64,000 bases of DNA from Sisyra terminalis. Lineage: Eukaryota > Arthropoda > Insecta > Neuroptera > Sisyridae. Positions 22,780 to 34,614 of the stretch are shown here, one piece after another; the first letter of the stretch is position 1; every line of letters starts with the position of its first letter. Made by a program: the position numbers and the translations under genes. The notes below the pieces were generated by a model that was not told the origin of the DNA, did no database searches, and worked only from the letters and a program-made list of their open reading frames with translations. The stretch lies in assembly GCA_958496175.1 (NCBI GenBank), contig OY292275.1, positions 56,435,701 through 56,499,700 of the forward strand, given 5' to 3'.

Positions 22780-23026
22780 TCACCTTGATCAAAAAGTTCC
22801 CGGAATAATCCCCGTTTGGCGACCTCATTGTTCCAATTTGAATTCTGTATTTTTTGTTTAATTAGTACATTTGTTGTTGATATTCCCTCTAAATCTTAGC
22901 CAAAGTTGGTGTAAATAGAATTGCAGTCTATGGGGATTACTTTGAAGGGGGCAATATAGATTTAGATGAATAAACTTGTATTATTAATTTTCTGAATAAA
23001 TTCCGGGAACTTTTTGATAAGGTGGT
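22780..23026. mobile_element. mariner deletion derivative (MITE-like)
   Basis: The ends read TCACCTTGATCAAAAAGTTC, then CCGGAAT (left), and ATTCCGGGAACTTTTTGATA, then AGGTGG (right), with TA outside each. Just inside the right end the plus strand encodes VNRIAVYGDYFEGGNIDLDE and a stop, the conserved GDYFEGxN C-terminus of mariner transposases. The rest of the transposase is deleted, leaving about 247 bp. Confidence 0.85.
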
Positions 23027-23029
23027 ATA

Positions 23030-23548
23030 TACTAAATTTATCTAGATTTTAAAATGTATCAAGTATCTATAGAAAACATGTCTAAAATATAAGTAGTAAC
23101 AATTTTAAAGTAAAATTCAGAAGAACCCCTTTCTTAAACCATCTATCCACAATTTTTCTAATCATAATTTTCTTCGAAATTGATTTCATTTAAGAAGAAA
23201 AATCATTAAACCGATACCTTTGGTATTGCCCTCTTTTTTCCGAACTTTCCCAGAAAATAGTGACTTCCTAGACAAATATAGTGGATTTTTATACGAACTA
23301 TAATCTCTCCATTTTTGGAAAATTGATTTATTGAACTATTATGAAAACATTTAACATTTCTTTTTTCTCGAAAAAGAGGAAAATATTTTCTAAATATCCC
23401 AAAAAAATAATATGATAAAATAATGATTGGCTAACGAATGTTATGAATTCCAAACACTTTAACAATCAATAAATCATTCGATTTGACAATTTTAATTTAC
23501 CAAAAATGTGCAACTTTATTGTTATTAAATATGTTATTAAAAATATAC
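23030..23548. other. AT-rich sequence without recognised features
   Basis: No coding signature or repeat boundary was found between the mariner derivative and the fold-back element. Confidence 0.4.
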
Positions 23549-23549
23549 T

Positions 23550-24586
23550 TTAGACTGATTCAAAAAAAAATTATGATTTTTTTTTCTTAATTATATCAAA
23601 AATATTGTTGGGAGTGACAAAAAAAAATCCTATGAAAGTTTAAGCTCTTAATATTAATATTAAGAGGTCCCGCATCGCAAATTTCGATATTCCATTTAAA
23701 TAACATGGGAACAATATTCTCTTGCACTTTGGAATTTTATAACTCACGTTGGTGACAATAATTCGGAATGACCAAGGTAAATTATTGCAGAAAATTGAAC
23801 GATCTACAAAAAAGGTCTCTTACAAGTTTTTGATATGTTTATTCCTTCAAAAGTTATTCGAGGTCAAAGTTGAACTAAAGAGAAAATTAAAATATTTTTT
23901 CAATTTTTTGACCCAACCATCAATTTTATGAGAAAATTTTATAGGACATTTTTTGTAGAGCATTTTGTTTTCTATAACTTATCTCAAAAAAAATGTTGAT
24001 ATTTTTTACAGGTTCTAAGTAATAAAAAAAAATTATATGTTAAAAATATAATAATTCAGGGAATATTATTAATTTAAAACAATAATTACGAATATTTTCA
24101 GTTTAATGCTAATAACTTAGGACCTGTGAAAAATATCAAAAACTTTTATAAAGATAAGTTATAGAAAAAAAAGTGCTCTACAAAAAATGTCCTATAAAAT
24201 TTTCTCATAAAATTGATGGTTGCGTCAAAATAATGAAAAGATATTAAAATTTCTCTTTAGTTCAACTTTGACTTCGAATAACTTTTGAAGGAATAAATAT
24301 ATCAAAAACTTGTAACAGACGACCTTTTTTGTAGATCGTTCAATTTTCTACAAGAATATACCTTGGTCATTCCGAAATATTGTCACCAACGTGAGTTATA
24401 AAATTCCAAAGTGCAAGAGAATATTTTTCCCATATTATTTAAATGGAAAATCGAAATTTGCCATGCGGCACCTCTTAATATTAATATTAAGAGCTTAAAC
24501 TTTCACAGGATTTTTTTTGTCACTCCCAACAATTTTTTTGATAAAATTAAGAAAAGAAAATTAATCATTTTTTTTGAATCAGTCTA
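23550..24586. mobile_element. fold-back element with arms of about 476 bp
   Basis: Position p on the left pairs with 48136 minus p on the right. TTAGACTGATTC at 23550 mirrors GAATCAGTCTAA ending at 24586, and the match continues with scattered mismatches to about 24025/24111, leaving a loop near 85 bp. Embedded palindromes (TTAATATTAATATTAAGAG) occur in both arms. No transposase is encoded, and the 60-codon frame at 23749 is repeat sequence. Clear target duplications are not visible because both flanks are TA-rich. A transcript across it would form a long hairpin. Confidence 0.9.
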
Positions 24587-24589
24587 ATA

Positions 24590-26020
24590 TATATATATTA
24601 GTTTGGTACGATTACATTACTAAACAAATTTTTTGAACGATTTACAGATTATTAAATGAAGAATCACCAATCAGTTCCAATGAAGTCTGAACTACAAACG
24701 ACGTCAAATTCTTCAGTTATTATTAGAAAAAATTTGCTTTTTTTTGGCCTTCGAAATCCACTTTAATCCTTCAAAACTCAGATGCTTAATTTCTAAAAGC
24801 ATCAATGAATGAATCTGTTCATTTTAAATCCAAATATCTGAGTCAATTTGTAAATAAATTGCTACCATTAGTCATATACTTGAAATATTATGCATTGCAT
24901 TTTATAACCATTCTTTTTATTCACATAAGTGTACATTTAATGCAATATGTAGCATACATATTTATATTTGTACGTATTAAATAGTATGTCACCATCAATT
25001 TAAATACTCTAACAATAATTAGTTAGACGTATATTTACATTCTTAATGGAATGTAGATTCATTGATAAGATAAAACAATTTCATGTTTGCCTTGATAAGA
25101 AAATAAGGCAGGATAAGACCCGGGCAAAATAAGCAATTAATTGAAACCTTCCAACGGGTGCTACCACATAATGTCTTTTATCATCAAAATGAACTTTTCG
25201 TTTTATTCTTTTTGGGACACAATATAATGAGGAACTTTGGGTTCATAGTACTGCAGTGAAATTTTGAAACCAATTCTATTTAATGTAAGTGAAAACAACT
25301 GTCTACGTATTTATTGTTCGTTTTTAAAACATGTTCGTGACATTTTTATAATTGTATTTAAGCATTTGAATAACATCTGTTTGGAAATACTGGCAACCGA
25401 TTAGTACTATTTTTGTGAAATCAAAATGAGGTTGTTATCCTAACGTTTTTTTTTTATCTTTACGCAAATGACCAATAAAATCGAAAATTGGTACGAAAAT
25501 ATAAAATGTTACACACATAATAATCTGCAAAGTATTAAGACATGAAATATTTTTTTCATCAAACCATTGAAAATTTTAGCAACATTGTAAAATAAAAAAT
25601 TCAATTTGTTGGATTAAAAAAGAAAATTAATTACAATTTATCTGTGTTCAGTAGCACATTACTGGTTTTAATTTAATGAAATGAAACTTACGAATTTTAT
25701 TTGAACAGAGCATAGTACATTGTACAGTGGTTGGCGCCTAAAACCTATTGAATAATTCATCTCATTGAATTTATAGAGGTAGACAGATAATTAAATATCG
25801 ACATTTTTAGAAGCTATTAATGATTAGGTAGCCACAACGAAAATGACAAATTCAAATTTTCACTAATTACAAATCGTAAAATATTACGTGAGCTGTTTTG
25901 AAAAAAAAAAATGATTACTTATTTCCATTTAGTAGCCCGTACCGAATTTACAATAGTGAATGTGAATATATGAACATACATTTTGGAGTACTATGTAGTA
26001 GTATAATTGAAAAGAAGTGT
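24590..26020. other. AT-rich sequence without recognised features
   Basis: TA-rich just right of the fold-back element. No coding signature, paired repeat or regulatory cluster was found. Confidence 0.45.
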
Positions 26021-26023
26021 ATA

Positions 26024-26629
26024 CCTAGTCCCTGGCCATATTACTAGACGTACTTAAGATTTTATACAAAATGTACATATTCTACTAAATTAAATTTAAT
26101 ATTGTTAACTTTTTACATTATAAAAAGTTTTATTGATTTTTAAGAAATATATTTTCTGGGTAAGGGTAAAACCTTGTTTATTATCCCTATTACCCTGCAT
26201 TAGGATAATAGCCTTGATTTGAAACCCATTGAAAATATGGGGAAATTGCTGAAGAAAAAAGGAGATAAAGAGGTGGTCACAACAGGAAAATAGCCCTTAG
26301 AAAAAATATTCACTTATGGAATCATCATCCACAAATACAGCAGACGGTATTGTCCTTCATAGACAGCATACTGCGCAGAATCGGAACTTAAATATCAGTA
26401 AACGAGCTTTCAATGAAATATTTAACAATTCAACTCACCATAATTAAGAAGATATTTAATTAATTTGATGGTAAAAATTTATTTTTTAGTAAATATGTTT
26501 TTTGGTCACGCTAGTTGGTAATCAGCGTAATAAATAAAGTTTGTACAGGAAAGTTAAACCCAATCAAAAATATGAACCCAAATTAAACTATAATACCTAT
26601 AGTACGTCTATTAATATGGCCAGGGACTG
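26024..26629. mobile_element. Tc1-like deletion derivative, copy 1
   Basis: The left end reads AGTCCCTGGCCATATTACTA, then GACGTACT, and the complement of the right end reads CAGTCCCTGGCCATATTAAT, then AGACGTACT, with TA outside the right end. Inside, the plus strand encodes a Tc1 transposase tail: DLKPIENMG near 26219 (the catalytic Glu block, normally DLNPIENLW), then NHHPQIQQTVLSFIDSILRR before a stop. The N-terminus and first two catalytic residues are deleted. It is collinear with 34615-35240, so both copies descend from the same internally deleted parent, presumably moved in trans. Confidence 0.85.
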
Positions 26630-26631
26630 TA

Positions 26632-27115
26632 CGTTATATCTATTGTAAAAGTTTATTGTTAATTCATTCACGTAAAAGCTCTATACAGAAGAAGATTTAA
26701 TAGCTTAAGATTTTTTTTACCAATATGCATTGCATTGCATGTTATAAAAGAATTTCAAAAATAATAAAATTGTTTCTTCGAATTCTTCTTCAGTCTCAAA
26801 ATTTAAACATACAGCCAATTGCAAGTACATCGTTGATATTTGATTCGACTACTTGAGGTCATATGGGATAAAAATCAGCAAACTGCCAAACAAGATTACA
26901 ACTTCAATTTTTTGGAAGAAAGATTGATAATTAGGTTCATAACATTAGACCCATTTTTATAAAACAAATGCAAATATTCTCCAAAACTTACTCTCGCTTT
27001 AAGGGATGAAATCAATGTTTTTTTTTTGCATTTTACAGGTCTTTTTTTCAGGGCTAGTTCCCACGTAATAGAGATCTTCCCTCAGTGTAGTTTATTCTTG
27101 AAATTATTTTTATTT
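26632..27115. other. AT-rich sequence without recognised features
   Basis: No coding signature or repeat boundary. A run of T residues near 27020 precedes a TTTTACAG that resembles a splice acceptor, but no exon follows. Confidence 0.4.
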
Positions 27116-27119
27116 TAAT

Positions 27120-27640
27120 TATTTGGGTTTTCCAGGATGAAATAAATTGTTCCTCAACATTCAAAGTATGTTTTCTGAGTCCCTAATTCATCTAATTGAG
27201 ACCAAGTAGATGGGCAAACCTCAGCAACCAGCGTACTAAATGTTTTTTAATTTTTCAATACGAGGATTTTTATCCCTGATTCCTTATTTCTCCATTCATT
27301 CAAAACTCTGGATTTCCACAAAACGTGAAGAGTAGTTTCGTTTTCTGCCTGGCAGAATCTCCCTGTTGGATCATCCACATTTAGGGTTCGACCGGGACTT
27401 GTTTTTTCGGCCGAAATTCAGGGACCAAAATCAACCACTTTGCTTTACGGATAATTCCCCTATGTATAAACTCATTCTTTAATGCCATTTTTCATTGCCA
27501 ATCTTGTGATACCAAACATCGGCTATGGACCTGTGAATGGTTTCCTGAATCCTTGACGAGTAAAGGCCTCGGCCGTTTCATTACATTTTATATATTTGAA
27601 ACCTGGCTTGTTTCTAGTCATCAGGTTTTAAGGGTTTCCT
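27120..27640 (-). pseudogene. LINE RNase H end and C-terminal knuckle
   Basis: Minus strand from about 27580 downward: GN, then AEAFTRQGFRKPFTGP, a stop, PMFGITRLAMKNGIKE (the GNExADELARQGS...FxGPEPxxGI block after an RNase H domain). In another frame: NVDDPTGRFCQAENETTLHV, LWKSRVLNEWRNKE, and finally LVAEVCPSTW, QLDELGTQ. The CRFCxxExETxLHVLWxC knuckle is well visible, with the last Cys replaced. It ends near CCTGGAAAACCCAA (minus strand, about 27125). It is the same family as 10.5 and 43.3 kb. Frameshifts and stops make it a pseudogene. Confidence 0.75.
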
Positions 27641-27649
27641 TGCCTTTCC

Positions 27650-28755
27650 AAATCAGTTTAATAAAAAAACAGACAATGAAGAACTTATTTTATCTAAATC
27701 GCTAAAAATTGGCTTATCATATTTTTGAAAAGTTAAAAGAATAAAAATTGTACATCTAAGGCTTGCTTTTCATAAATAAGCAATCATAAAACAAATGGTA
27801 GACATTTAAACATTTAACTTTAGTAGATACGAACGGAGGTAAATATTTAAAATTTCCTTACATTTGTTTTTTATTTTTTGTGCTAAGGGATTAATAAAAA
27901 TCATCTTTTTACTGTGTATTTATTTGATAATATTCTTCCATGTTTGGTGATTTTCCAGGATTTCCACATTATTTGGATTAATATAAATATTTGATAATTC
28001 TAAACTGTTAATTTTTTTGAGTCATTTTCCCTAGAAACGTATTTTAGCTTCCAAGATCTGCTAATCAGAGGACTGGCAAATGTAAAACCAGTTAAGAAAA
28101 GGTTTACTATAAAAGTAAGTCACGCGGACGAAATCGTGTGCTTTAATTAATCAAAAAATATTATTAAAGTTGTTTGTTACATGATACAATAAATAGGCAT
28201 TGAAAAAAATCGCAATAAATTTGCTTAAATGTAAATATTGATATTTAATATCTGCCCCTGAAATAGACTTAACTCACTTTCGAAATAAACAACGCATTTA
28301 AATATCACAATTTCAAAAAAATGCAATAATCTAATCAGTTATGCATTTTATAAAAGGATAATAACAATTAAAATTGAGAGGCGTTTTCCAAGCTTTAATA
28401 TCATTTTACATGTAAAAAAAAGCTCCACATGATAAAATAGATTTCTTTATTATCGTAAATGCCAGTTTAAATATTTGTTGTGTTAAGTACTTGGGGATTA
28501 GGGAGTGAATGGTAAGGATCCCAGTTCATTTATTTCTTCAAAAATTTGAAATATCGAAAAGAAAAGTTCTTTGGAAAACCAATTAAAAATTAATTAATTT
28601 TTGTGAACAATTGAAGTTGAAAGATATGGACAGAAATGGGAAGACAAAATAGTAATTTTTCGAAATGGGAATCTATAAACTAAAATGTGCAATTTTAAGG
28701 CATTTGAAATAGTTAAAAATTGGTTAAAATATTTTAAAATATCCATGTTATTTAA
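27650..28755. other. AT-rich; shared segment with 43.6 kb
   Basis: About 27940-28035 (TTTTCC, then CATTATTTGGA and CTGTTAATTTTTTTGAG) is similar to 43605-43690, so both belong to one dispersed repeat. CACGCGGACGAAATCGTG at 28121-28138 resembles the Helitron 3' hairpin seen at 42325 but lacks a CTAG end. Nothing else was recognised. Confidence 0.4.
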
Positions 28756-28760
28756 GTCCT

Positions 28761-28935
28761 TGTCTTTTTTAAATATAATAATTAAATTGTGGGCAATAAG
28801 GACGAAGCTTGTTGTGGAATATTATTTATTTTATCGCCAACGTTTCGTCAGTCATTCCTGACTTCTTCAGGGATCTGAAGAAGTTAGGAATTACAATTTA
28901 CAGTACAATTTAATTATTATATTTTAAATATTGTC
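28761..28935. repeat. hammerhead-like repeat family C, inverted pair
   Basis: On the minus strand: CTGAAGA (28864-28870), an extra A, a hairpin closing GTCAG with CTGAC, GAAA (28843-28846) and CGTT. Immediately right, with a 4-bp spacer GGAT, a plus-strand copy begins CTGAAGAAGTTAGGAATTAC but lacks the GAAA part. AATATAATAATTAAATTG on the left edge and its complement on the right edge (28912-28930) show that the whole unit is a fold-back with an internal deletion in the right arm. Confidence 0.6.
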
Positions 28936-28939
28936 CATA

Positions 28940-31845
28940 TTTATCAAAATGCATTAGATATTCATTATTAGAAAAATGAGTTTTTTTAAAGTTAAAATTC
29001 AATAATTTTGGGTTCTTCAACTCGTATCAACCAATATAATGATAAAAATTTGAAACAAAAAAACTGTTAAGGGAAAAGTACCAAATCCATGTCCCACAAT
29101 CGAAGAAATATTTAATATTCCTAATCAATCTTGGTCGACCAACCAAGGATCTAAAAGTTTCCAAGGATTGCCAATAGAGAAACCTTTATTCTGCAATACG
29201 AAAATGCAAACCTTTACACCAGAAAATCCTTGGAAAAAACTAACAAATTAAAGGTGAGTAGTATTCCCTTATCCCCCATAATCATCCAAAGTTAATCCAT
29301 CAGATTTCTATTTATTTTAATAAATTGGAAAGATAAATTGGTTTAAGTTCAAATATTTTGCTTAGTATTCAATGAACTTTTACTAATATGTCCTTAAAAA
29401 CATACACCATAGATGTTAAATGATTTATTATATTAATAGTAACAATATCATTGATTTAAAAACACTTGTTCTAAAATTGTGTTTAAAAAAACGAGATTAC
29501 CTTCCGGATTAAAAATATAAATCTTAAGTAGTAAACTTTTTAAGACTTAAACATGGAATGCATAACGTTGCACTGGTCAATATTTTCATTCCATTACTAT
29601 TTAGCTTAATTACCTCCCTTAAAATTTAAGCCTTTAAACAAGAAATTAACTAAATTTTCTTTAAAAAAAATTATCTAGATAAACCTTTTAATTTTTTCCT
29701 GTTTCATACAATTAAATCCAATCTCGTGTTGTTCTAATGATCAATTACAATTTATAACTTCATTTATTCAGCATTAGAAACCAACAATTAACTTTCTTTA
29801 TTACATTTAAAAACAACAAGAAAAACGTTAACTACAATGATGAAATTGTGTGTTTTAAAATCATAAGTACACTAATTTAATAGTTTTGTTACCAACTCAT
29901 AAAACTTCTGAAAACATTCGGTCTCATATTCGTTTTTAAAAGGGAAACAAATTTAATTCAATGGTACTTATTTGTGCTTTGAAAGATATATATAAAAAAG
30001 AAAAAAAAAGTTTAATGACTTGTTGAGAACTTTGTACAATTATATTTATATTCCCCAAAGATTTAACAATAAAATGTGTCGCTTTTACTTTGAAAAAAAA
30101 AGGCGACACATCTAAAAATAGAAAATTTTATTTCCCAACCGTTATACTAATTTGTATCACAATTTTACGCGGAAAATTGAACAAAGTATGACTTACACCA
30201 CTTTCACAACAAACAATTCTATTAACAGGAAATTCAAAGTAGTAAATTGCTTAAAAAAGAGTCATAATATAAAGCCCTTAAAAACTAAATACCAATTTTA
30301 AAATTTTTCCACTACATTTCCAATCGCAAACTGGTAGAATTTAATATAAATATTTTCGTTACATATCCACATATGTGTTTCGGGGAGATGTAAACATTTT
30401 TTGAAAATTTCACTCTATAAAATGAAATTCCAACGAAAATATGAACAATCCATCATACCAAAACTTAACAGACAAGAATTCTGTTTACTACAACAAAATG
30501 CATAATTTCACAATTTAATAAAAAAAAAATATAAAAAAGAAGCGATTAAAACTTCAATTTTTTGCATCATTTCATAAAAAAAAAATGGCACTAATATAAC
30601 AGTTCCTTTTCTCGGAACCAAGTTAGTGACCTTTGAGGCAGTAAGTGACCTCAAGCCATTGAGTAATATTTTGATTCAGCAATTTTTGCTTGTAATAATG
30701 CCAAGACATAAAACAGTGACACATATATGTAACAATTATTTTCGATATTAATTAATACGAGACAACAAATAGTAATATAGGAACTATAAATTGCCAATTT
30801 GTATAATTTTGATTGATAATAACTTAGTAATTAACTATAGCAAACGTGATTATTTGTAACACACATAATTAAAATTAGCTTTTTCAATGTATAGTATGTT
30901 TTTTTTTCTGAAGACTTTGTTTTATTTTTATTGAATTTATTACTGACATAGTCTACATAAAAAAATAACTAGTTTAAGCAAATTTATCTTAAATAATGTC
31001 ACGTTTCCTTATAACGCGATTAAAGTTAGTGGGACATAAACTTGTATAACGTTTGGACTTTTCTTTACTGAGATAAGGATTTGATAAAGCCAGATTATAA
31101 TTTTTTTTGATATTAAAGATGCAATTTACATAACTTTTTCATTTATATTTAATCATTTAGTCCCTCCCCTCTTAAGACTCCAATATTTTTATCGCTATAT
31201 AACGTCGTTTTATAACTACCAAGGCCTTTAAAAGATGTTATGTAGGTATGTCAAAATGCTACCAAACAACTAAAAATTTAGGAGAATCTTCCTTATTTAA
31301 TGCTAAACCACCTGTGAAAATTTAAAATCGATCCACTAAGCCCTTAAAAAGTTATTGCATTTTAAAAATACTATGATTTTACACGTAATCTTATGGAGAT
31401 TCGGCAATTATAATTTAATAATAATTTTAGATATAGATGTCTTAAAAACAAATTAAATGTTTTATTTATGATAAATTGGTAAAAATATTCCGAGGACTAG
31501 GATCAAATATTTGATCCTAGTGCTCTGAATATCTTTACCAATTTATCATCATCGAGGATCTGAAACTCTAGAATAATGTTTTATTTATGATTTAATTATA
31601 TTAAAAAAATCTACATTATTACTACATTCATAAATCAATAATATTTAGATTTGTTAAGTTGAAATCAAGGCTTATTCAGTCCCAAAAATTAGTTTTTCTA
31701 TATTTTTTATTTTAGGTGATATATCGAGTTTTTTCTTAAAACTATATACAATTTTTAAGTATCGACCTATTTATTCGCCTCAAGATACGCAATATGATGC
31801 ACTTATTCACAAATTTCTATTTTTGTGCACTTTTGTCTCCTATTG
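28940..31845. other. AT-rich sequence without recognised features
   Basis: About 2.9 kb with no coding signature on either strand. A local inverted pair near 31479-31545 (TAAATTGGTAAA, then GATCAAATATTTGATC, then TTTACCAATTTA) forms a hairpin of roughly 30-bp arms with a central palindrome. Confidence 0.45.
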
Positions 31846-31849
31846 TATC

Positions 31850-31985
31850 CCCATTACATCTTTAACGACTTTGGGATCTATAAAATCCGAAAATCGAGAA
31901 ATATTGAAAATTTGCTCGTTAATAGATTTGAATCCAACACCTTCTGGAGCGGCCACCTTGACCACTCGGCCACCAGTACGCCTAC
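31850..31985 (-). repeat. tRNA-derived SINE, copy 2
   Basis: Minus strand: box A TGGCCGAGTGG (31962-31972), an exact Ser/Leu-tRNA-type box A, and box B-like GGATTCAAATC (31925-31935). The tail continues TCGATTTTCGGATTTTAT, then AAGTCGTTAAAGATG, which aligns with the tail of the copy at 4.3 kb. There is no anticodon stem, so it is not a tRNA gene. Confidence 0.7.
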
Positions 31986-32147
31986 TCAAATCTAAGTACA
32001 AATATTTTTACAAACTATAAAGGTTATTGTAGAAAATCACAGAAATATGAAGGGAATTAACTTTAAAGCAAAAAATTATTCATAGTTCTTAGGTAAAAAT
32101 TAAATTAGGTAGGCAATCAGAAGAACAATTGGCAAAGAAGACATACA

Positions 32148-32185
32148 GGATGTCCAGGTTTTTCTTCAACATAAAATTCCGGACT
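32148..32185. repeat. end of 'AAATTCCCTGAC' repeat family
   Basis: TACAGGATGTCCAGGTTTTT, then CTTCAACATAAAATTCC, matches the left ends at 7713 and 22445. No partner end was found nearby. Confidence 0.35.
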
Positions 32186-32286
32186 AGGAGAGTTTCTTTT
32201 AGCCTAAAACAGTGGTTCCTAAAGTTGACTGGGCTCCGATTCATCTAACAAAGATTCCCAATTTTAAGATCCATCCCTTAGTTGTC

Positions 32287-32940
32287 TTAGAGAAAAGAGG
32301 GCATAAATATTGATAAATCCTATTGGAAATATTATCATCTCTTATTTTTTTTTGTATTCGTGTTATAAAGTGGCAAATCGCCCATTAAAGTCCACTGAGT
32401 ATGCAAATGCGACCCATTGTTTTAGAAATACTGACATAAAACATTGAAATTACTTCCCCAATATGATTACCCTATAAAGCAGTAAATGATCCCTTAGTAT
32501 GAAGCAACTAAAAACTTAAATTTTATAGAGGGTACACAAGAAATTCACGAGGGTTGCTTGTGCTCCCAAAATCACATGTTCCCCAATTTTGATTCACTAC
32601 AGAGGTAGCCAACGTTAGAGAAAAGAGGGCATAAATATTGATAAATCCTATTGGAAATATCATTATCATCTCTTATTTATTTTTATTCGTTTTATACAGT
32701 GCTAAATTGCCCATTAAAGTCCACTAAGTTGCGATTGCGACCCATTGTTTTGAAAATACTGGCCTAAAACAATGAAATTACTTCCCCAATATGATTATCT
32801 TTTAACGCAAAAATTATCCCTTATTATGAAGCGACTAAAGACTTAAATTTTATAGAGGATACACAAGAAATTCACGAGGGTTGCTTGCGATTCCAAAATC
32901 ACAGGATTCCCAATTTTGGTTTACTACAGAGGTATCCAAC
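32287..32940. repeat. two-unit tandem duplication, about 327 bp
   Basis: Unit 1 is 32287-32613 and unit 2 is 32615-32940. Both start TTAGAGAAAAGAGGGCATAA and end CAGAGGTA, then (G/T)CCAAC, with strong similarity throughout (CACAAGAAATTCACGAGGG; TACTTCCCCAATATGATTA). Each unit ends with a sequence resembling a hAT terminus (CAGAGGTAGCCAAC). No protein is encoded. Confidence 0.9.
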
Positions 32941-33263
32941 AAAGGCTTAGGTGCCTTTTAGGTCGGTCAAATTTGGCAATGTCGCATTTTCTACTTTGCT
33001 TTTATTTTATTCGTAATTTTCTTATTAATTCAACTCAAATATAATGTAATTGTCTTTTTTATGTCGAAATTTTGATTATGAGCCGATTTATTCGCGAATT
33101 AAATTAAAAACAGAGTACAAAATGCAATGTTGCCATATTTATTTCATAATTGTCAGTACATAAAAATATATATAGTGTATCAAAATCTAATATGGCCATA
33201 TATAATTTCGTATGTGGCCCGATTATTAAGCATTTCCCGTGGTCAGCAATATTTTTTAGGTTG
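32927..33263. repeat. hAT-like non-autonomous element (imperfect ends)
   Basis: Left CAGAGGTATCCAAC and right GGTTGGCCACCCCTG are imperfect complements of each other in the style of hAT ends. An 8-bp duplication is not convincing. The interior (GGTCGGTCAAATTTGGCAA, then ATTTTCTACTTTG) is homologous to both units of the repeat at 56481-56877, confirming a dispersed family. Confidence 0.5.
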
Positions 33264-33267
33264 GCCA

Positions 33268-34612
33268 CCCCTGATCTACGAAATCTAGTTCACACCACAT
33301 TGAACTAGAAATCCCAAAAACGTTCCCACAGTGTTCCAATATTACTTATCTTCGGTTCTAGGACAACCTCAATTACTTTTACATTTGAACATTGAGATGC
33401 CCACATTTAACATAGTAATAAAATGATAACATAATCAATAATAAAAAAATACGGATATCAATTGAATATTCGTTAAGATAACAAATTCATAACACCAAAC
33501 TGTTGACGCATTCGATTAGATTACATTTTTAAAAAAAATCATTTGACACAAATTATAGGTACTAACAAGAGAATAGACATAAAAGAGTTGCGGCAAAAAC
33601 AAACCTTTTGCAAATGCAATTACAAAAAAAAAATCGTCAATAATCCATAATATTTTTATATGATAGATGTAATAAATGTTGAATTGTTTAATTGATTACT
33701 ACAAACGATTGACAGAAAACCATGAATTACATGGTGTTATCTTCGGCCGCCAGTATAATCACTATAAGGCGCCAGTTCCAAGGTCGATATATTTATTCTG
33801 CGGGTGATTCAATCCGAAGTTCAATATACTTCATACAATGTCCATTTAATTGTACTGGTTTAAAATTCTTTCCACCAAACCAACTCAATTTTTTTTTGTT
33901 GTGTCGGTTCATTTTATAAATTTAATTTCTGTTCAAATAATAAATTACATTCGACCAAAGTCGCACACTATAGGCACACTGCCCTCGGGTGAATGTTGAA
34001 AAATCGCTGGATATGTCAACGTAGTTTATTATAATTAATCGGTAATTGATTATCGATTTGTTCGGTTTCAATCATATGTTCGACGGAAAATGATTAAATT
34101 GAATAATATGCAGTAAATTGAAATGTTACGTTTTAACGCTATAGAGCTTTAACGACCCAGATTTTCGTCTATATCGATTCGTTCAAATTGAATGTCTCAG
34201 CCTTGAACTTAGCAAACACTGCAGTCATGAATTACTTTAAATTGTTATATTTTCAACTACAAAGAAGCGGAAAGTACAAAACGGAATACACATACATATA
34301 ACATAAGTTCTATTTATGACAACACAAAAAAAACTTTCATAATTAACAAAGCTATAAATAGCTTAAAACTACAGACATAAGAAAAGTACAATGGTTAATT
34401 ATAACTGCAAAAGAAAAAATAATAATTTCTACTGCAAACAAAAAACCTTTGAAAAAATATAGATGAATAGATTTTACTCGCAGACTTCGGAGATTAAAGT
34501 AAATATTTATCTAACGGTATAAAAATATAAAATTTGACACAATTATAACTTTTGAACAACAAATTCCATTTTACAATTACATTATCTACTGGATATAGCT
34601 TATTTTTAAACG
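33268..34612. other. AT-rich; one GC-richer island
   Basis: At 33720-33870 the base composition rises (TCGGCCGCC, AAGGCGCC, CTGCGGGTG) and both strands are open for short distances (plus 65 codons; minus FKPVQLNGHCMKYIELRIES after a TTTTAAACCAG acceptor-like site). It may be a piece of a host exon or a repeat, but I recognise no protein. The rest shows nothing. Confidence 0.3.
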
Positions 34613-34614
34613 TA

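Noticed and set aside
23749..23931. 60-codon frame inside the fold-back element
   Set aside because: It lies in one arm and its mirror in the other arm is not open; by-product of the inverted repeat.
26776..26800. Further hammerhead-like motif (CTGAAGAAG on the minus strand, near 26790)
   Set aside because: CTGAAGAAG is followed by AATTC and GAAGAAAC without a hairpin able to form stem II.
27375..27420. hAT-like end TAGGGTTCGACCGG within the LINE fragment
   Set aside because: No complementary end or 8-bp duplication was found, and the sequence continues as LINE coding debris on both sides.
31925..31985. tRNA-Ser/Leu gene
   Set aside because: Box A and box B are present but there is no anticodon arm or acceptor stem, and a related copy with the same tail exists at 4.3 kb; a SINE explains it.
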